DNA of 64,000 nucleotides from Acidobacteriota bacterium (GCA_013285705.1 JABDHA010000004.1:1-64000); one strand, 5' to 3'; shown: positions 1-8,796, counted from the stretch's first letter. Made by a program: numbers and translations. The notes: a model not told the origin generated them from the letters alone.

Positions 1-878
1 AGGTGTCCGCACTGGGCGTGGGCGGCTATCATCTTGGCTCGACGCGCGATCAGAAAGAGGCGACGGAGCTGGTTGCGCGCGCTCTCGATGCGGGGATTAT
101 TTTCTTCGACAATGCCTGGGAGTATCACAAGGGCGAAAGCGAGCTGCGCCTGGGTGCGGCGCTCAAAGGGAAGCGCGATCAGGCCATCGTGATGAACAAG
201 GTCTGCACGCATGGGCGCGACAAGGCGGTCGGCATGCGCATGCTCGAAGAGTCTCTGCGGCGACTGCAGACTGACCATCTTGATGTGTGGCAAGTTCACG
301 AAGTGATTTATGAGGACGATCCCGACCTTATTTTCAGACCGAATGGAGTGGCCGAGGCCTTGATCGAGGCCAAAAAACAGGGGAAAGTGCGCGCGATTGG
401 ATTTACCGGTCACAAGGACCCATCCATCCATCTGCGTATGCTGGAGCATGATTTTCCCTTCGATACGGTGCAGATGCCGCTCAATTGTTTTGACGCGACC
501 TTTCGCAGCTTTGAGCAGAATGTGCTGCCGGAGGCCCGGCGGCGCGGCATCGCGGTGCTGGGGATGAAGAGTCTTGGCGGCGGCGAGATGGTCAAAAAGG
601 GCGGAGTCACTCCAGACGAAGGACTGCGCTATGCGATGAGCCTTCCGGTGGCGACAACGATCAGCGGCATGGATTCGATCGACGTGCTCGAACAGAACCT
701 CAAGATTGTCGCGGGTTTCCAGCCGTACACGGCCGAGGAAATGGACGCTCTGCGCAAGCGAAGCCAGGAGCTGGCGGCGGATGGACGCATGGAATTGTTT
801 AAGACAACCAAGATGTATGACGGAGATGAGGGGCGGCAGCAGCATCATTTTCCGTCGGCAGCCGAGCTGCCTGTTTGA
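1..878 (+). CDS. Aldo/keto reductase, 5'-truncated by window edge
   Basis: NAD(P)H-dependent oxidoreductase with a TIM-barrel fold, probably cytoplasmic. The reading frame is open to the first base, so the true start lies outside the window; the first possible start (GTG at 3) is not convincing. Counting from that GTG, the AKR catalytic tetrad is visible: D36 and Y41 in FFDNAWEY, K66 in VMNKV and H99 in WQVHEV. The sequence IGFTGHKDPS and the later GMKSLGGG fit the barrel strands and cofactor-binding region of the family. Its C-terminal tail is short and polar. The substrate cannot be told from sequence. It resembles the AKR proteins often annotated as predicted oxidoreductases with a downstream ferredoxin-like part, but no such part is present here. 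Confidence 0.88.
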   Translation, partial: VSALGVGGYHLGSTRDQKEATELVARALDAGIIFFDNAWEYHKGESELRLGAALKGKRDQAIVMNKVCTHGRDKAVGMRMLEESLRRLQTDHLDVWQVHEVIYEDDPDLIFRPNGVAEALIEAKKQGKVRAIGFTGHKDPSIHLRMLEHDFPFDTVQMPLNCFDATFRSFEQNVLPEARRRGIAVLGMKSLGGGEMVKKGGVTPDEGLRYAMSLPVATTISGMDSIDVLEQNLKIVAGFQPYTAEEMDALRKRSQELAADGRMELFKTTKMYDGDEGRQQHHFPSAAELPV

Positions 879-1264
879 CAACAAATTGCAAGTCCATCCT
901 GCCGACGTGGGAGCCTGAGGAGCTTTGAACTGCAAACTACGTAAATCTCCTGATTCTCAGGACTGCGGCTCGCAGCATTGTGAGCCCAATATGAATTTCC
1001 CTATGTAAAATGATAGATAGCTTACAGAAGAATGGAATATAAGGGTTTGGCAGCAAGTCTCTTGGGTCATTCTGCGCAAACGAGTGAGTCCGAGCCAAAG
1101 AATTCCCTTCGCAATGCAAAGGAATTTGGAATTGTGAGCGACTTCAACTCGGAAACCTACGTCTGTATCAACGGGTACGTGGGTTCTGAGTCACATATAT
1201 AGCGGATTTGCCCTTCCTTCGAATTGCAAACTGCAGAATTTGGATTAAAGACCTGACAAGCAAG
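879..1264. other. Intergenic region with no recognised gene
   Basis: About 390 bases between the reductase and the next secreted protein. Short ORFs exist on both strands (for example at 937-1119 on the minus strand) but none has a convincing ribosome binding site or protein character. It is more AT-rich than its surroundings and probably carries the promoter of the downstream gene. No clear hairpin terminator was seen. Confidence 0.4.
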
Positions 1265-2167
1265 ATGCACTTTTTGATGATTTTTCGCCGTATTGCGTTT
1301 GCAATTTCGTTCGTTGCGCTGTTGCCGACTGCTACCCTGTTGCGGGCGCAGACTGAACATATTTCGACTGCCAGTCAGAATAATGACGTGCCGGATGCAC
1401 CAGTGCCTGCTGGACAGCAGCAGGAACCACCGACGGCTACGGCTCCGGCTCCGGCCACAACTCCAGATCCGCCTGCAACGACAACTCCGCCGAAAAAGTC
1501 GCAGCACGACCAGGCCGCCGAGGACCTTAAAAAAGAGGAGAAGCAACGCATTCTGGGAATCATGCCTGATTTCAACATGATGAATAATGCGGATGCTCCG
1601 CCGTTGAGCCCGAAACAGAAGTTCCATCTTTTCTGGAAGAGCTCGACTGACCCCTATGTTTTCTTTGTTTCCGCCTTCGTGGCGGGCTACGGCCAGGCCC
1701 AGGATAGTAATCCTGGATATGGGCAGGGGGCAGAGGGATACTTCAAGCGTTTTGGCGCAAGCTATGCTGATACATTCGACGGCAATCTCTGGGGTAATGC
1801 GATCCTGCCGGTATGGTGGCATGAAGACCCGAGATATTTCCGCAAGGGAACAGGAAGCGGCGGCAGTCGTATGCTCCATGCTGCGCTGTCGACCGTCTGG
1901 TGCCGCAGGGATAATGGAACGTGGGGTCCGAACTACGCGAACGTCGCAGGAAATTTTATCGGCGGCGCAATTTCCAATTTGTATTATCCTGCCGAGAATC
2001 GCGGAGCGGGACTTGTTTTCAGCAATGGCTTAACGGTGACGGCGGAAGGAGCGATTGGCGCGCAGCTGGTCGAGTTCTGGCCCGATATCCTGCGTCACTA
2101 TCGCAACAAAAAGATGAAGCAGGCAGATGCGCAGACCCTGCCTGCCGATACTGCGTCGCAAAAGTAG
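1265..2167 (+). CDS. Secreted protein of unknown function, proline/threonine-rich N-terminus
   Basis: Function not recognised. The frame is open from a TTG at 1208, but the ATG at 1265 (or 1277) gives a good Sec signal peptide: basic start, hydrophobic stretch, and cleavage near LLRAQ. After that comes a low-complexity linker of about 50 residues rich in P, T and A, then a basic/acidic stretch (KKSQHDQAAEDLKKEEKQR), then a compact domain of about 190 residues with many aromatic residues and glycines (for example AILPVWWHEDPRYFR and GNFIGGAISNLYYP). The lack of catalytic motifs and the glycine/aromatic pattern suggest an exported, perhaps outer-membrane-associated protein. I recall similar uncharacterised proteins from other acidobacteria, but this is not a functional clue. 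Confidence 0.75.
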   Translation: MHFLMIFRRIAFAISFVALLPTATLLRAQTEHISTASQNNDVPDAPVPAGQQQEPPTATAPAPATTPDPPATTTPPKKSQHDQAAEDLKKEEKQRILGIMPDFNMMNNADAPPLSPKQKFHLFWKSSTDPYVFFVSAFVAGYGQAQDSNPGYGQGAEGYFKRFGASYADTFDGNLWGNAILPVWWHEDPRYFRKGTGSGGSRMLHAALSTVWCRRDNGTWGPNYANVAGNFIGGAISNLYYPAENRGAGLVFSNGLTVTAEGAIGAQLVEFWPDILRHYRNKKMKQADAQTLPADTASQK

Positions 2168-2239
2168 AAGCGGTTCGGCGGAGCTATTCCGCTTTGGTGC
2201 AGTGATGGGATATCGTTATCATTCAGCCGATATCCAACC

Positions 2240-5200
2240 ATGACTCGTTTCCTTCGTGCTTTTCTCGCCTGCTGTTGTTTTCTTGTCATTTCCTATGCGC
2301 GCGCAGCGTCCCACGCTGTAGTTTTCTACGAGGCCGGCTTTCCTGCCGCGGACTCGCCGTCGGTGGCGGAGGGTGCGCTGCATGGCGCATTTGCCGATGC
2401 TGAATTCGCGGGCGCGCAGCAGTTGGCTTCCGCGCTGGTGAAGCCTGAAGCTAATCTCTTAGTCATGCCGTATGGCTCGGCTTATCCCGAGGCTGCGTGG
2501 CCTGCGATTCTGCATTATCTGGATCGTGGCGGCAACCTGCTGGTGCTGGGCGGCAAGCCCTTCACACGCGCTGCTTATTCAACGGGTTCAGGCTGGCAGT
2601 TGCGTGCGCCGAGTGTGGCCGCGTCGCTGGAGTTGTTCATTCATGACTATCAGGAGACGCCTGGGTCGGAGTCGCTGACGTTTGAGCCGAACCACGAGGT
2701 GCAGCCTGAGGTTTCGAGCTTTCACTGGAAGCGCGCCTTCAGTCCGGTGCTACGGCTTTCTGTTGTCGAAAAATATCACGATGGCGGTACGACCGGCGAC
2801 GAGGACTTTGACCTGACTACGCTGGCATGGGGATCGAAGGACGGCCATAAGCTGGCCGCGCCCATCTTCGAGATCGATCACAACCAGTATCGCTTCGTGG
2901 GCGGACGCTGGATCTTTGTGGCCTGCGAACCGGATGCGGATTTCTTCTCCAACACGCAAATGCTCTCGACGCTGGCGGAATTAGCGACGCGCGAGAATGA
3001 CCGGTTCACGCTTCGTCCGAGACTGCCGCTGTTTCTGCCGGGAGAAGCACTGGAGCTGCGCTATGAGCAGGCGAATCCGCTGAGTACGGAGCCGGCGGGC
3101 GATCAGTTGAAAATCAAAGTGACTGCTGAAGAGGGTGGCCAGCCCGTTGAGCTTACGGTTCCCGCGGATGCGTCGCATTCGATCATTTTGCCGCCGGATG
3201 CTTCGAGCGGACGCGGGTTGCATACCATTGAGGCTACGCTGGTGCGCGATGGCAAGGCGCTGCGCACGTATCGCAGCGGGTTCTGGATGCGGGACTGGGA
3301 CTATCTGAAGTCGGGTCCGAAGCTCACGGTCGGGACCGATTATTTCCAGCTGGATGGCAAGCCACTGCCGGTGGTCGGCACTACATACATGGCGAGCGAT
3401 GTGCAGCGCATGTACCTGATCCGGCCAAATGCCTACGTATGGGATCGCGATATGGCGCAGATCCACGGCGATGGATTGGACATGATTCGCACGGGGCTGT
3501 GGACGGCGTGGGAGCCGCAGCTTGCGCCGAACGGGGAAGTGAGCGAAGCGGCGCTGCGCACCATCGAGGCGTTTCTGATGTGCGCGCGGCACAATCATCT
3601 GCCGGTGCAGTTCAATTTGTTCTCGTTCTCTCCGACGAATTTTGGAGGCGTGAATGGGTATCTCGACCCGGCGGGATTGCGGGCGCAGGCGCTCTTTGTG
3701 AGTTCGCTGGCCAAGCGTTTTCATGATGTGCCGTTTCTTGCCTGGGATCTGATCAACGAGCCGAGCGCGAATGACAATGAGTGGAAGGAGCTGCCGCAGG
3801 GCGATGCCTTTGAACAGACGGCGTGGCGGAAGTGGCTTGCGGCGAAATATCCTGATCAGGCGAAGCTGCTCGATGCCTGGGCCGAGCCTTCGCTTGGCAT
3901 TGGACGCGATCTGCAGCGGCAACCGACAACGACCGCGCCGGAAGTCGCAGCGCAGGACCCGCTGGCGCTGCCTAAGGCGGGCGCGTGGAACTTCGATCCG
4001 GTGCGCGCGGGCTACAACCCGCTCAAGATTTATGACTACTATCTCTTCACGCAGGATGTCTTTGCCGATTGGGTGAAGCAGACGAAGAGCATCATTCGTG
4101 AGAGTGGTTCAGAGCAGTTGATTACTGTGGGGCAGGAAGAGAATGGCGTCGGCAACCGTCTTTCACCTGCGTTCTATGCGCAGATGCTTGATTTTACGGC
4201 TGATCATACGTGGTGGGACTTCGATGCAATTCTATGGGCCTCGCTGGCGGCGAAGTTTCCCGGCAAGCCGATGCTGATTCAGGAGACGGGCGAGCAGCGC
4301 AGGCTTACGCAGGACGACCATCTGCGCTTCAGCGCTGAAATCGAAGGCTGGCAGCTTGAGCGCAAGATTGCCGCCGCCTTCGCGCAGGGCGCAGGCGCGC
4401 TGGAGTGGGTATGGAATGTGAATTCCTACATGGCCAACGATAACGAGATTCCGATTGGCGCGGTTCGTCCTGACGGCACGGAGAAGCCGGAGGCGCGCGT
4501 TCTTGCCGGATATGCGGCGTTCGTTGCGAAGAGTCCTGAGAGCTTTACGCATATCGAGCCGCCGGCGGTCACCATCGTTACATCGCAGGCTTTGCAGTAC
4601 AGCGGAATGGACCCGCTTGCACTCGACATTCAAAAGCATGCCTTGCGCGCACTGTGTTATTACGACCGCACACCGGCGCGCGTGCTGGCTGAGAATCGGC
4701 TGGCAGAGCTGGGTCAGCCGAAGCTGGTCATCCTGCCTGCTTCGCAGGCACTTACCGATGCGGCGTGGCAACAACTGCTGGCCTATGTGGACGGCGGCGG
4801 CACGCTGCTGGTCTCCGGGCCTGTCTCGCGCAACGAGCATTGGCAGCTCGTGGATCGACTGGGAGCGCTGGGAGTGAAGGCAAAACTGATTCCGCTTTCT
4901 GTGCGGCAGTCGGTTCTGAATTTGCAGGGGCAAGCCCCGATACAAGTCACTTATCCAACGCTGGTGCAACAGTCGCCGATCGAGGTGCTGCGCTTTGACG
5001 ATGGCAAGTCGGTCGAGACGGTGAGCCACGGACGAGGGCGCATCCTGTGGGCCTCCGATCCGGTGGAGCTGGCTGAAGACTATGTGCAGACTGCGGCGCT
5101 TTATAGCTATGCGCTGCATACGGCTGAGGTAAAGGCATCATTTACCGGCGCGCTTTCGCCGGGAGTGCTCGCATTTCCTACCGTGCTCGATGACGCGGTG

Positions 5201-5374
5201 CTCTACAGCTTCACAAATGAATCGCTCGACGATCAGCCGGTGGATATTCGCGATGCTGTGAGCGGCGCGCATCTGAAGTTCACGCTGCCTGCGCAGCGGG
5301 GTGCGGCGATCTTGTTGAATCGGAAGAATGGCGCAGAGCTGGCTGCTTACGGTGAGGCTGCGGCGGGGAAGTGA
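2240..5374 (+). CDS. Large secreted glycoside hydrolase, clan A type (GH5/GH42-like)
   Basis: Predicted exported polysaccharide- or glycoside-degrading enzyme of 1044 residues. A Sec signal peptide covers about residues 1-22 (cleavage near ARAA). Residues of about 25-130 look like a Rossmann/GATase-like domain of the sort found in beta-galactosidase trimerisation domains (LLVMPYGSAYP, GGNLLVLGGKPF). The TIM barrel lies at about 350-770, with the acid/base glutamate E507 in WDLINEPS and the likely nucleophile E682 in LIQETGEQ. A second GATase-like domain follows at about 790-930 (GGGTLLVSGP) and then a beta-rich end. The start ATG is preceded by a short gap from the previous gene. The family assignment within clan A and the substrate are uncertain; GH42, GH5 or an unnamed relative are all possible. 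Confidence 0.82.
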   Translation: MTRFLRAFLACCCFLVISYARAASHAVVFYEAGFPAADSPSVAEGALHGAFADAEFAGAQQLASALVKPEANLLVMPYGSAYPEAAWPAILHYLDRGGNLLVLGGKPFTRAAYSTGSGWQLRAPSVAASLELFIHDYQETPGSESLTFEPNHEVQPEVSSFHWKRAFSPVLRLSVVEKYHDGGTTGDEDFDLTTLAWGSKDGHKLAAPIFEIDHNQYRFVGGRWIFVACEPDADFFSNTQMLSTLAELATRENDRFTLRPRLPLFLPGEALELRYEQANPLSTEPAGDQLKIKVTAEEGGQPVELTVPADASHSIILPPDASSGRGLHTIEATLVRDGKALRTYRSGFWMRDWDYLKSGPKLTVGTDYFQLDGKPLPVVGTTYMASDVQRMYLIRPNAYVWDRDMAQIHGDGLDMIRTGLWTAWEPQLAPNGEVSEAALRTIEAFLMCARHNHLPVQFNLFSFSPTNFGGVNGYLDPAGLRAQALFVSSLAKRFHDVPFLAWDLINEPSANDNEWKELPQGDAFEQTAWRKWLAAKYPDQAKLLDAWAEPSLGIGRDLQRQPTTTAPEVAAQDPLALPKAGAWNFDPVRAGYNPLKIYDYYLFTQDVFADWVKQTKSIIRESGSEQLITVGQEENGVGNRLSPAFYAQMLDFTADHTWWDFDAILWASLAAKFPGKPMLIQETGEQRRLTQDDHLRFSAEIEGWQLERKIAAAFAQGAGALEWVWNVNSYMANDNEIPIGAVRPDGTEKPEARVLAGYAAFVAKSPESFTHIEPPAVTIVTSQALQYSGMDPLALDIQKHALRALCYYDRTPARVLAENRLAELGQPKLVILPASQALTDAAWQQLLAYVDGGGTLLVSGPVSRNEHWQLVDRLGALGVKAKLIPLSVRQSVLNLQGQAPIQVTYPTLVQQSPIEVLRFDDGKSVETVSHGRGRILWASDPVELAEDYVQTAALYSYALHTAEVKASFTGALSPGVLAFPTVLDDAVLYSFTNESLDDQPVDIRDAVSGAHLKFTLPAQRGAAILLNRKNGAELAAYGEAAAGK

Positions 5375-5386
5375 GCGACGGTGAAT

Positions 5387-5411
5387 CCCCATATCTTTTC
5401 AAGATGTGGGG
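5387..5411 (+). terminator. Hairpin just after the glycoside hydrolase gene
   Basis: CCCCATATCTT, loop TTC, AAGATGTGGGG: an 11-bp stem with one wobble pair, 13 bases after the stop codon. There is no strong T-run, so it may be a processing or stability hairpin and not a classical intrinsic terminator. Confidence 0.45.
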
Positions 5412-5430
5412 CACCCATGCGGTGATCCCT

Positions 5431-5537
5431 TGTCATCCCGATGCTGAACAATGAGCGGAAGGATATGTTTTTTCTGGGTACACAGGCTGCCGGCTAATAC
5501 CAGGAAAAACAGATCCTTCGCTGCGCTCAGGATGACA
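5431..5537. repeat. REP-like interspersed palindromic repeat
   Basis: Ends are complementary (TGTCATCC at 5431 and GGATGACA at 5530-5537). The right part contains the recurring core ATCCTTCGCTGCGCTCAGGATGA (given here in pieces: ATCCTTCGCT then GCGCTCAGGATGA). The same core in variant form recurs at 6364-6469, 6790-6842 and 13871-13929, always between genes. This is a dispersed non-coding repeat family of the genome. Confidence 0.7.
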
Positions 5538-5564
5538 ATTCATGGCTAGTGAATCAGGAAGAGT

Positions 5565-6314
5565 CTAATACTTCACAATTTTGGCGAAGGAATGTGGGTC
5601 GAGGCTGGCTCCGCCGACGAGTGCGCCGTCGATCTCTGGCTGGTTGAGCAGGGCGGTGGCGTTGTCGGGCTTGACGCTGCCTCCGTAAAGGATGCGGATG
5701 GTGTCGGCGACGTGACGCCCGAGGCGGCGGGCGATTTCGCTGCGGATGAGTAGATGCGCGGAGGCGGCAATCTCTGGCGTGGCGGTCTTGCCAGTGCCGA
5801 TGGCCCAGACTGGCTCATAGGCTACGACGATGTTTTCCGCGTCTTCGGGGGTCACTCCGACTAATGCGAGCGATATCTGTTTGCGTAGGATTTCGTCGGT
5901 GTGGTTGGCTTCGCGCTCGGCCAGGTTTTCGCCGATGCAGACGATGGGGACGAGCTTGTGCTTGAGAGCGGTGGCGAGCTTCTTGTTGACAGTCTCGTCG
6001 GTTTCGTTGAAGTACTGGCGGCGCTCGGAGTGCCCGATGATGACGTGGGTTGCGCCGATCGCGGTGAGCATGAGCACGGAGGTCTCGCCAGTGTAGGCAC
6101 CTTCTTCAGCGAAGTGCATGTTCTGTCCGCCAATGGCGACGTTGGAACCAGCGACGGCGGGGACGATGGCACAGATCGATGTGTCCGAGGGGCAGAGGAC
6201 AATTTCGTCGCGGTCGTGGTTTTTGACCAGCGGAAGGAAGGCTTTGACGTAGTCTTCGGCCTGGGCCGGGGTTTTGTACATCTTCCAGTTGGCAGCGATG
6301 AGTGGTTTGCGCAT
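5565..6314 (-). CDS. tpiA: Triosephosphate isomerase
   Basis: Interconverts dihydroxyacetone phosphate and glyceraldehyde 3-phosphate in the cytoplasm; glycolysis and gluconeogenesis. The 249-residue length is normal for the family. Visible signatures are AANWKMYKT at the N-terminus (catalytic Lys), the catalytic His in IIGHSERR, the catalytic Glu in YEPVWAIGTGKTA, and the phosphate-binding ILYGGSV and DGALVGGASL near the end. It is the last gene of a minus-strand block that also holds gap, ridA and pgk, but it is separated from pgk by about 540 bases containing repeats and a nuclease gene, so co-transcription with pgk is doubtful. Confidence 0.97.
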   Translation of the reverse strand: MRKPLIAANWKMYKTPAQAEDYVKAFLPLVKNHDRDEIVLCPSDTSICAIVPAVAGSNVAIGGQNMHFAEEGAYTGETSVLMLTAIGATHVIIGHSERRQYFNETDETVNKKLATALKHKLVPIVCIGENLAEREANHTDEILRKQISLALVGVTPEDAENIVVAYEPVWAIGTGKTATPEIAASAHLLIRSEIARRLGRHVADTIRILYGGSVKPDNATALLNQPEIDGALVGGASLDPHSFAKIVKY

Positions 6315-6363
6315 TCTTTTTTTAATTGTCCTGGCTAAGTTTAATTTCTCTACTGCGCGCCGT

Positions 6364-6469
6364 CATTCCGAGGAGCAGAAGCGACGAAGAATCTCAGCGA
6401 ATACGGCTGTGTTGAAATCGCTGAGATTCTTCACTACGCTGCGCTCCGTTCAGAATGACGGCTTACTTT
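6364..6469. repeat. REP-like palindromic repeat, copy A (full hairpin)
   Basis: A left half (CATTCCGAGGAGCAGAAGCG...) folds on a right half (TCGCTGAGATTCTTC...CAGAATGACG). The right part, 6417-6469 (53 bases), is repeated directly at 6790-6842 with four mismatches. The stop codon and last residues of the GIY-YIG gene fall inside this copy. Confidence 0.75.
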
Positions 6470-6791
6470 CAGAGCGTTGCCTAGGTTCAAATCCTGGTAA
6501 TGGCTTTCCCCAGTCTTCTGCTAAATCGCGGTAATGCTCGTTCATTTCGCGAATTAACGCTAGTTTCTTTGCCCTCGTCCAGCCTTTGAGCGTTTTCTCT
6601 CGCGCAATGGCCGAAGTTACATATGCGTATTCTTCGTAGTACACCAAGCGATGGCAGCGATACTTTGTGGCGAAGCCGGAGCGAATGCCTGAACGATGAT
6701 CTAAGATTCGGCGATCAAGTTCGCTGGTTACGCCGATGTAAAGTACACCTCGGTCGCTTGCCAGAATGTATACCCACGCCTTCTTCTGCAT
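6450..6791 (-). CDS. GIY-YIG nuclease family protein between two direct repeats
   Basis: Small (113 residues) single-domain protein of the GIY-YIG/URI superfamily of the type found as stand-alone YhbQ-like proteins. The paired motifs are YIL at residues 8-10 (in WVYILASDRG) and YIG at 18-20 (VLYIGVTSELDRR), with the conserved arginine in the following helix and the Glu in YYEEY and AIAREKTLKGW. Nuclease action on DNA is inferred from the fold; the true substrate of such proteins is mostly unknown. The start codon lies at the edge of repeat copy B and the stop inside repeat copy A, so the last six residues (ESKPSF) are read from repeat sequence. It interrupts the tpiA-pgk neighbourhood, which suggests it arrived later than its neighbours. 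Confidence 0.87.
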   Translation of the reverse strand: MQKKAWVYILASDRGVLYIGVTSELDRRILDHRSGIRSGFATKYRCHRLVYYEEYAYVTSAIAREKTLKGWTRAKKLALIREMNEHYRDLAEDWGKPLPGFEPRQRSESKPSF

Positions 6792-6842
6792 CGTTGAGAT
6801 TCTTCACTCCGCTGTGCTTCGTTCAGAATGACGGCTTACTTT
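6790..6842. repeat. REP-like repeat, copy B (right half only)
   Basis: Direct copy of 6417-6469, 49 of 53 bases identical, starting exactly at the start codon of the GIY-YIG gene. It lacks the left half of the palindrome found in copy A. Confidence 0.75.
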
Positions 6843-6858
6843 TGCGATCTACGGCTAC

Positions 6859-8073
6859 CTATTTGTTTGTCAGCGCTTCAACACCCGGCAGCTTTTTGCC
6901 TTCAAGAAATTCAAGCGATGCGCCGCCGCCGGTTGAGATGTGGGTGATCTGCTCGGCTACTCCGGCTTGTCTTACGGCGGCTACCGAATCGCCGCCGCCG
7001 ATGATCGAGATGGCCTCGCTGTTCTTCGCGACGGCCTTGGCGATCTTGGTGGTGCCGTTGGCGAAGGCCGGCATTTCAAAGACGCCCATAGGGCCGTTCC
7101 AGACGATGGTGCGAGCCTCGGCGATTTCTTCTGCGAACAGCTCGACTGTTTTCGGGCCGATGTCGAGGGCCATCCAATCGGCGGGGAAGGGGCCGTCGCC
7201 GGAGAGGATCTGCGTCTTCGCGTCGGGCGCGAACTTGTCGGCGAGAATGTGATCGAGGGGCAGCAGGAAGCGCACGCCTTTGGCTTCGGCTTTCGCAAGC
7301 GCTTCTTTGGCCACTTCAATTTTGTCGGCTTCGACGAGAGATTTGCCGACTTCCTGTCCATTAGCCTTGAGGAAGGTGTAGGCCATGCCGCCGCCGATGA
7401 GCAGGGCGTCGACTTTGCCGAGCAGGTTGTCGATGACTTCGATCTTGTCGGAGACTTTGGCGCCGCCGAGAATCGCGATGAAGGGCTTGGCCGGTTCGGT
7501 GAGCGCTTTGCCCATGTATTGCAGCTCTTTTTCCATGAGCAGACCAGCGGCGGATTGCTTGACGAAATGCGTGATGCCTTCGGTCGATGCATGGGCGCGA
7601 TGGGCGCTGCCGAAGGCGTCGTTTACGTAGAGCTCGCACAGGGACGCGAGCTCTTTTGCGAAGTTTGCATCGTTGGCTTCTTCGGCCGCGTGGAAACGCA
7701 GGTTCTCAAGCAGCAGCACCTGGCCGGATTCGAGCTGACGCGAAAGCTCGGTGGCGATCTCGCCGACGCAATCGGGCGAGAAGGCGACGTTGACGCTTTC
7801 GCCAAGATGATGATCGAGCAGCACGCGCAGGCGGTCGACCACGGGACGGAAGCTGTACTTCGGATTCGGCTTGCCCTTGGGGCGGCCGAGGTGCGAGGCG
7901 AGAATCAGCTTCGCCTTGTGGCGCAGCGCGTATTCAATGGTGGGCAGCGTTTCGCGGATGCGCGTGTCGTCAGTGATCTCGCGGCCATCCTCGGTAAGCG
8001 GAACGTTGAAGTCGACACGCATGAATACGTGCTTGTGCTGGAGATCAAGATCGCGGATCGATAGTTTCGACAT
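6859..8073 (-). CDS. pgk: Phosphoglycerate kinase
   Basis: Transfers phosphate between 1,3-bisphosphoglycerate and ADP in the cytoplasm. Start chosen at the ATG at 8073, giving [26 protein letters not shown]; the frame is open 16 codons further upstream (to 8121) but that stretch is translated from a hairpin repeat and does not look like protein. Family landmarks are RVDFNVPL, the substrate-binding [17 protein letters not shown], the hinge [11 protein letters not shown] and the nucleotide-binding GGGDSVAAV near the C-terminus. Length of about 404 residues is normal. It follows gap and ridA on the same strand, with about 135 bases of hairpin-rich DNA before it. Confidence 0.96.
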   Translation of the reverse strand: MSKLSIRDLDLQHKHVFMRVDFNVPLTEDGREITDDTRIRETLPTIEYALRHKAKLILASHLGRPKGKPNPKYSFRPVVDRLRVLLDHHLGESVNVAFSPDCVGEIATELSRQLESGQVLLLENLRFHAAEEANDANFAKELASLCELYVNDAFGSAHRAHASTEGITHFVKQSAAGLLMEKELQYMGKALTEPAKPFIAILGGAKVSDKIEVIDNLLGKVDALLIGGGMAYTFLKANGQEVGKSLVEADKIEVAKEALAKAEAKGVRFLLPLDHILADKFAPDAKTQILSGDGPFPADWMALDIGPKTVELFAEEIAEARTIVWNGPMGVFEMPAFANGTTKIAKAVAKNSEAISIIGGGDSVAAVRQAGVAEQITHISTGGGASLEFLEGKKLPGVEALTNK

Positions 8074-8104
8074 CTTCAAAAACTTTCTGAGGCGATTTCC
8101 CTCA

Positions 8105-8158
8105 GGGGCGAAAGCCCCCATTGATTCTTGAATTGATTGCGAGAATTAAAATTCTCGC
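8105..8158. repeat. Short hairpin cluster upstream of pgk
   Basis: Two adjacent hairpins: GGGGC-GAAA-GCCCC at 8105-8118 and GCGAGAATT-AA-AATTCTCGC at 8139-8158. Just beyond lies AAAAACGGCCC, which recurs at the other side of ridA next to a similar hairpin. Likely a dispersed repeat; a role in mRNA processing between ridA and pgk is possible. Confidence 0.55.
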
Positions 8159-8208
8159 CTACCCAAAAACGGCCCTTGAAGCATTCTGCAAAAATCGCGT
8201 TATGTTGT

Positions 8209-8613
8209 TCAGATTATTTTAGAAGATTGCAGAGTGTTTTCTGCATTTGAGATAACGGCGTCGGCTTCAATTTCAATCCGCCAGGACGGATTCAGGAGCT
8301 TGGCAACAACGACCATGGTAGCAGCCGGGCGGATGGCACCGAAAAATTCACCATGGACGCGGCCGACGGCTTCCCAGTCTTCCACGTGGGTCAGGTACAT
8401 GCGGGTGCGGACGACATCTTCCAGTCTTGCACCGGCTTTTTCCAGAGCTTCTTTGATGATGAGGAGTGTGTGGCGCGTTTGCGCGGGGGCATCGGCGGTG
8501 TCTGCGCCGACCGGGCCTGTTCCGGAGACGTGCACGGTATTGCCAACACGCACGGCGCGGGAGAAGCCGATGATGGGCTCAAAGGGAGATGATCCTGAGA
8601 TGTTCTTGCGCAT
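8209..8613 (-). CDS. RidA family protein (enamine/imine deaminase type)
   Basis: 134-residue member of the RidA/YjgF/UK114 family; such proteins are trimers that hydrolyse reactive enamine/imine intermediates. Visible are the N-terminal substrate-pocket region (PIIGFSRAVRVGNTVHVSGTGP), the helix RHTLLIIKEALEKAGARLEDVVRTRMYLTH (shown in part) and the C-terminal VAKLLNPSWRIEIEADA, where the family's conserved Arg and Glu are present (WRIEIEADA in place of the common MLVEIEAVA). It sits between gap and pgk on the same strand and is flanked on both sides by hairpin repeats, so it may be transcribed on its own. Exact substrate unknown. Confidence 0.9.
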   Translation of the reverse strand: MRKNISGSSPFEPIIGFSRAVRVGNTVHVSGTGPVGADTADAPAQTRHTLLIIKEALEKAGARLEDVVRTRMYLTHVEDWEAVGRVHGEFFGAIRPAATMVVVAKLLNPSWRIEIEADAVISNAENTLQSSKII

Positions 8614-8675
8614 CGGTACTGCTTTCCAAGAAATAAAGTACGCGTTTCGCGCGGTCTTAATTTGAAAAACGGCCC

Positions 8676-8775
8676 GGGGCTGAAGCCCCTTGGATTATGC
8701 TCTTATTTTCACCTGGCTAAAGCCAGGTGCTTCTACCGCTTTTGAAAAGGCATGGCGGAAAAGCCATGCCTTTTC
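8676..8775. repeat. Triple hairpin cluster downstream of gap
   Basis: Three successive palindromes: GGGGCTGAAGCCCC (8676-8689), CACCTGGCTAAAGCCAGGTG (8710-8729), and a 13-bp stem GAAAAGGCATGGC / GCCATGCCTTTTC (8744-8756 and 8763-8775). The last one lies 20 bases past the gap stop and on the minus strand ends in CTTTTC, so it can serve as the gap terminator. Confidence 0.6.
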
Positions 8776-8796
8776 AACGACAAGTTTGGGTTGGAC

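Noticed and set aside
6940-8064. Long plus-strand frame (374 codons) opposite pgk
   Set aside because: Antisense shadow of pgk, rich in G, D, F and E as expected from codon bias; pgk motifs on the minus strand are unmistakable.
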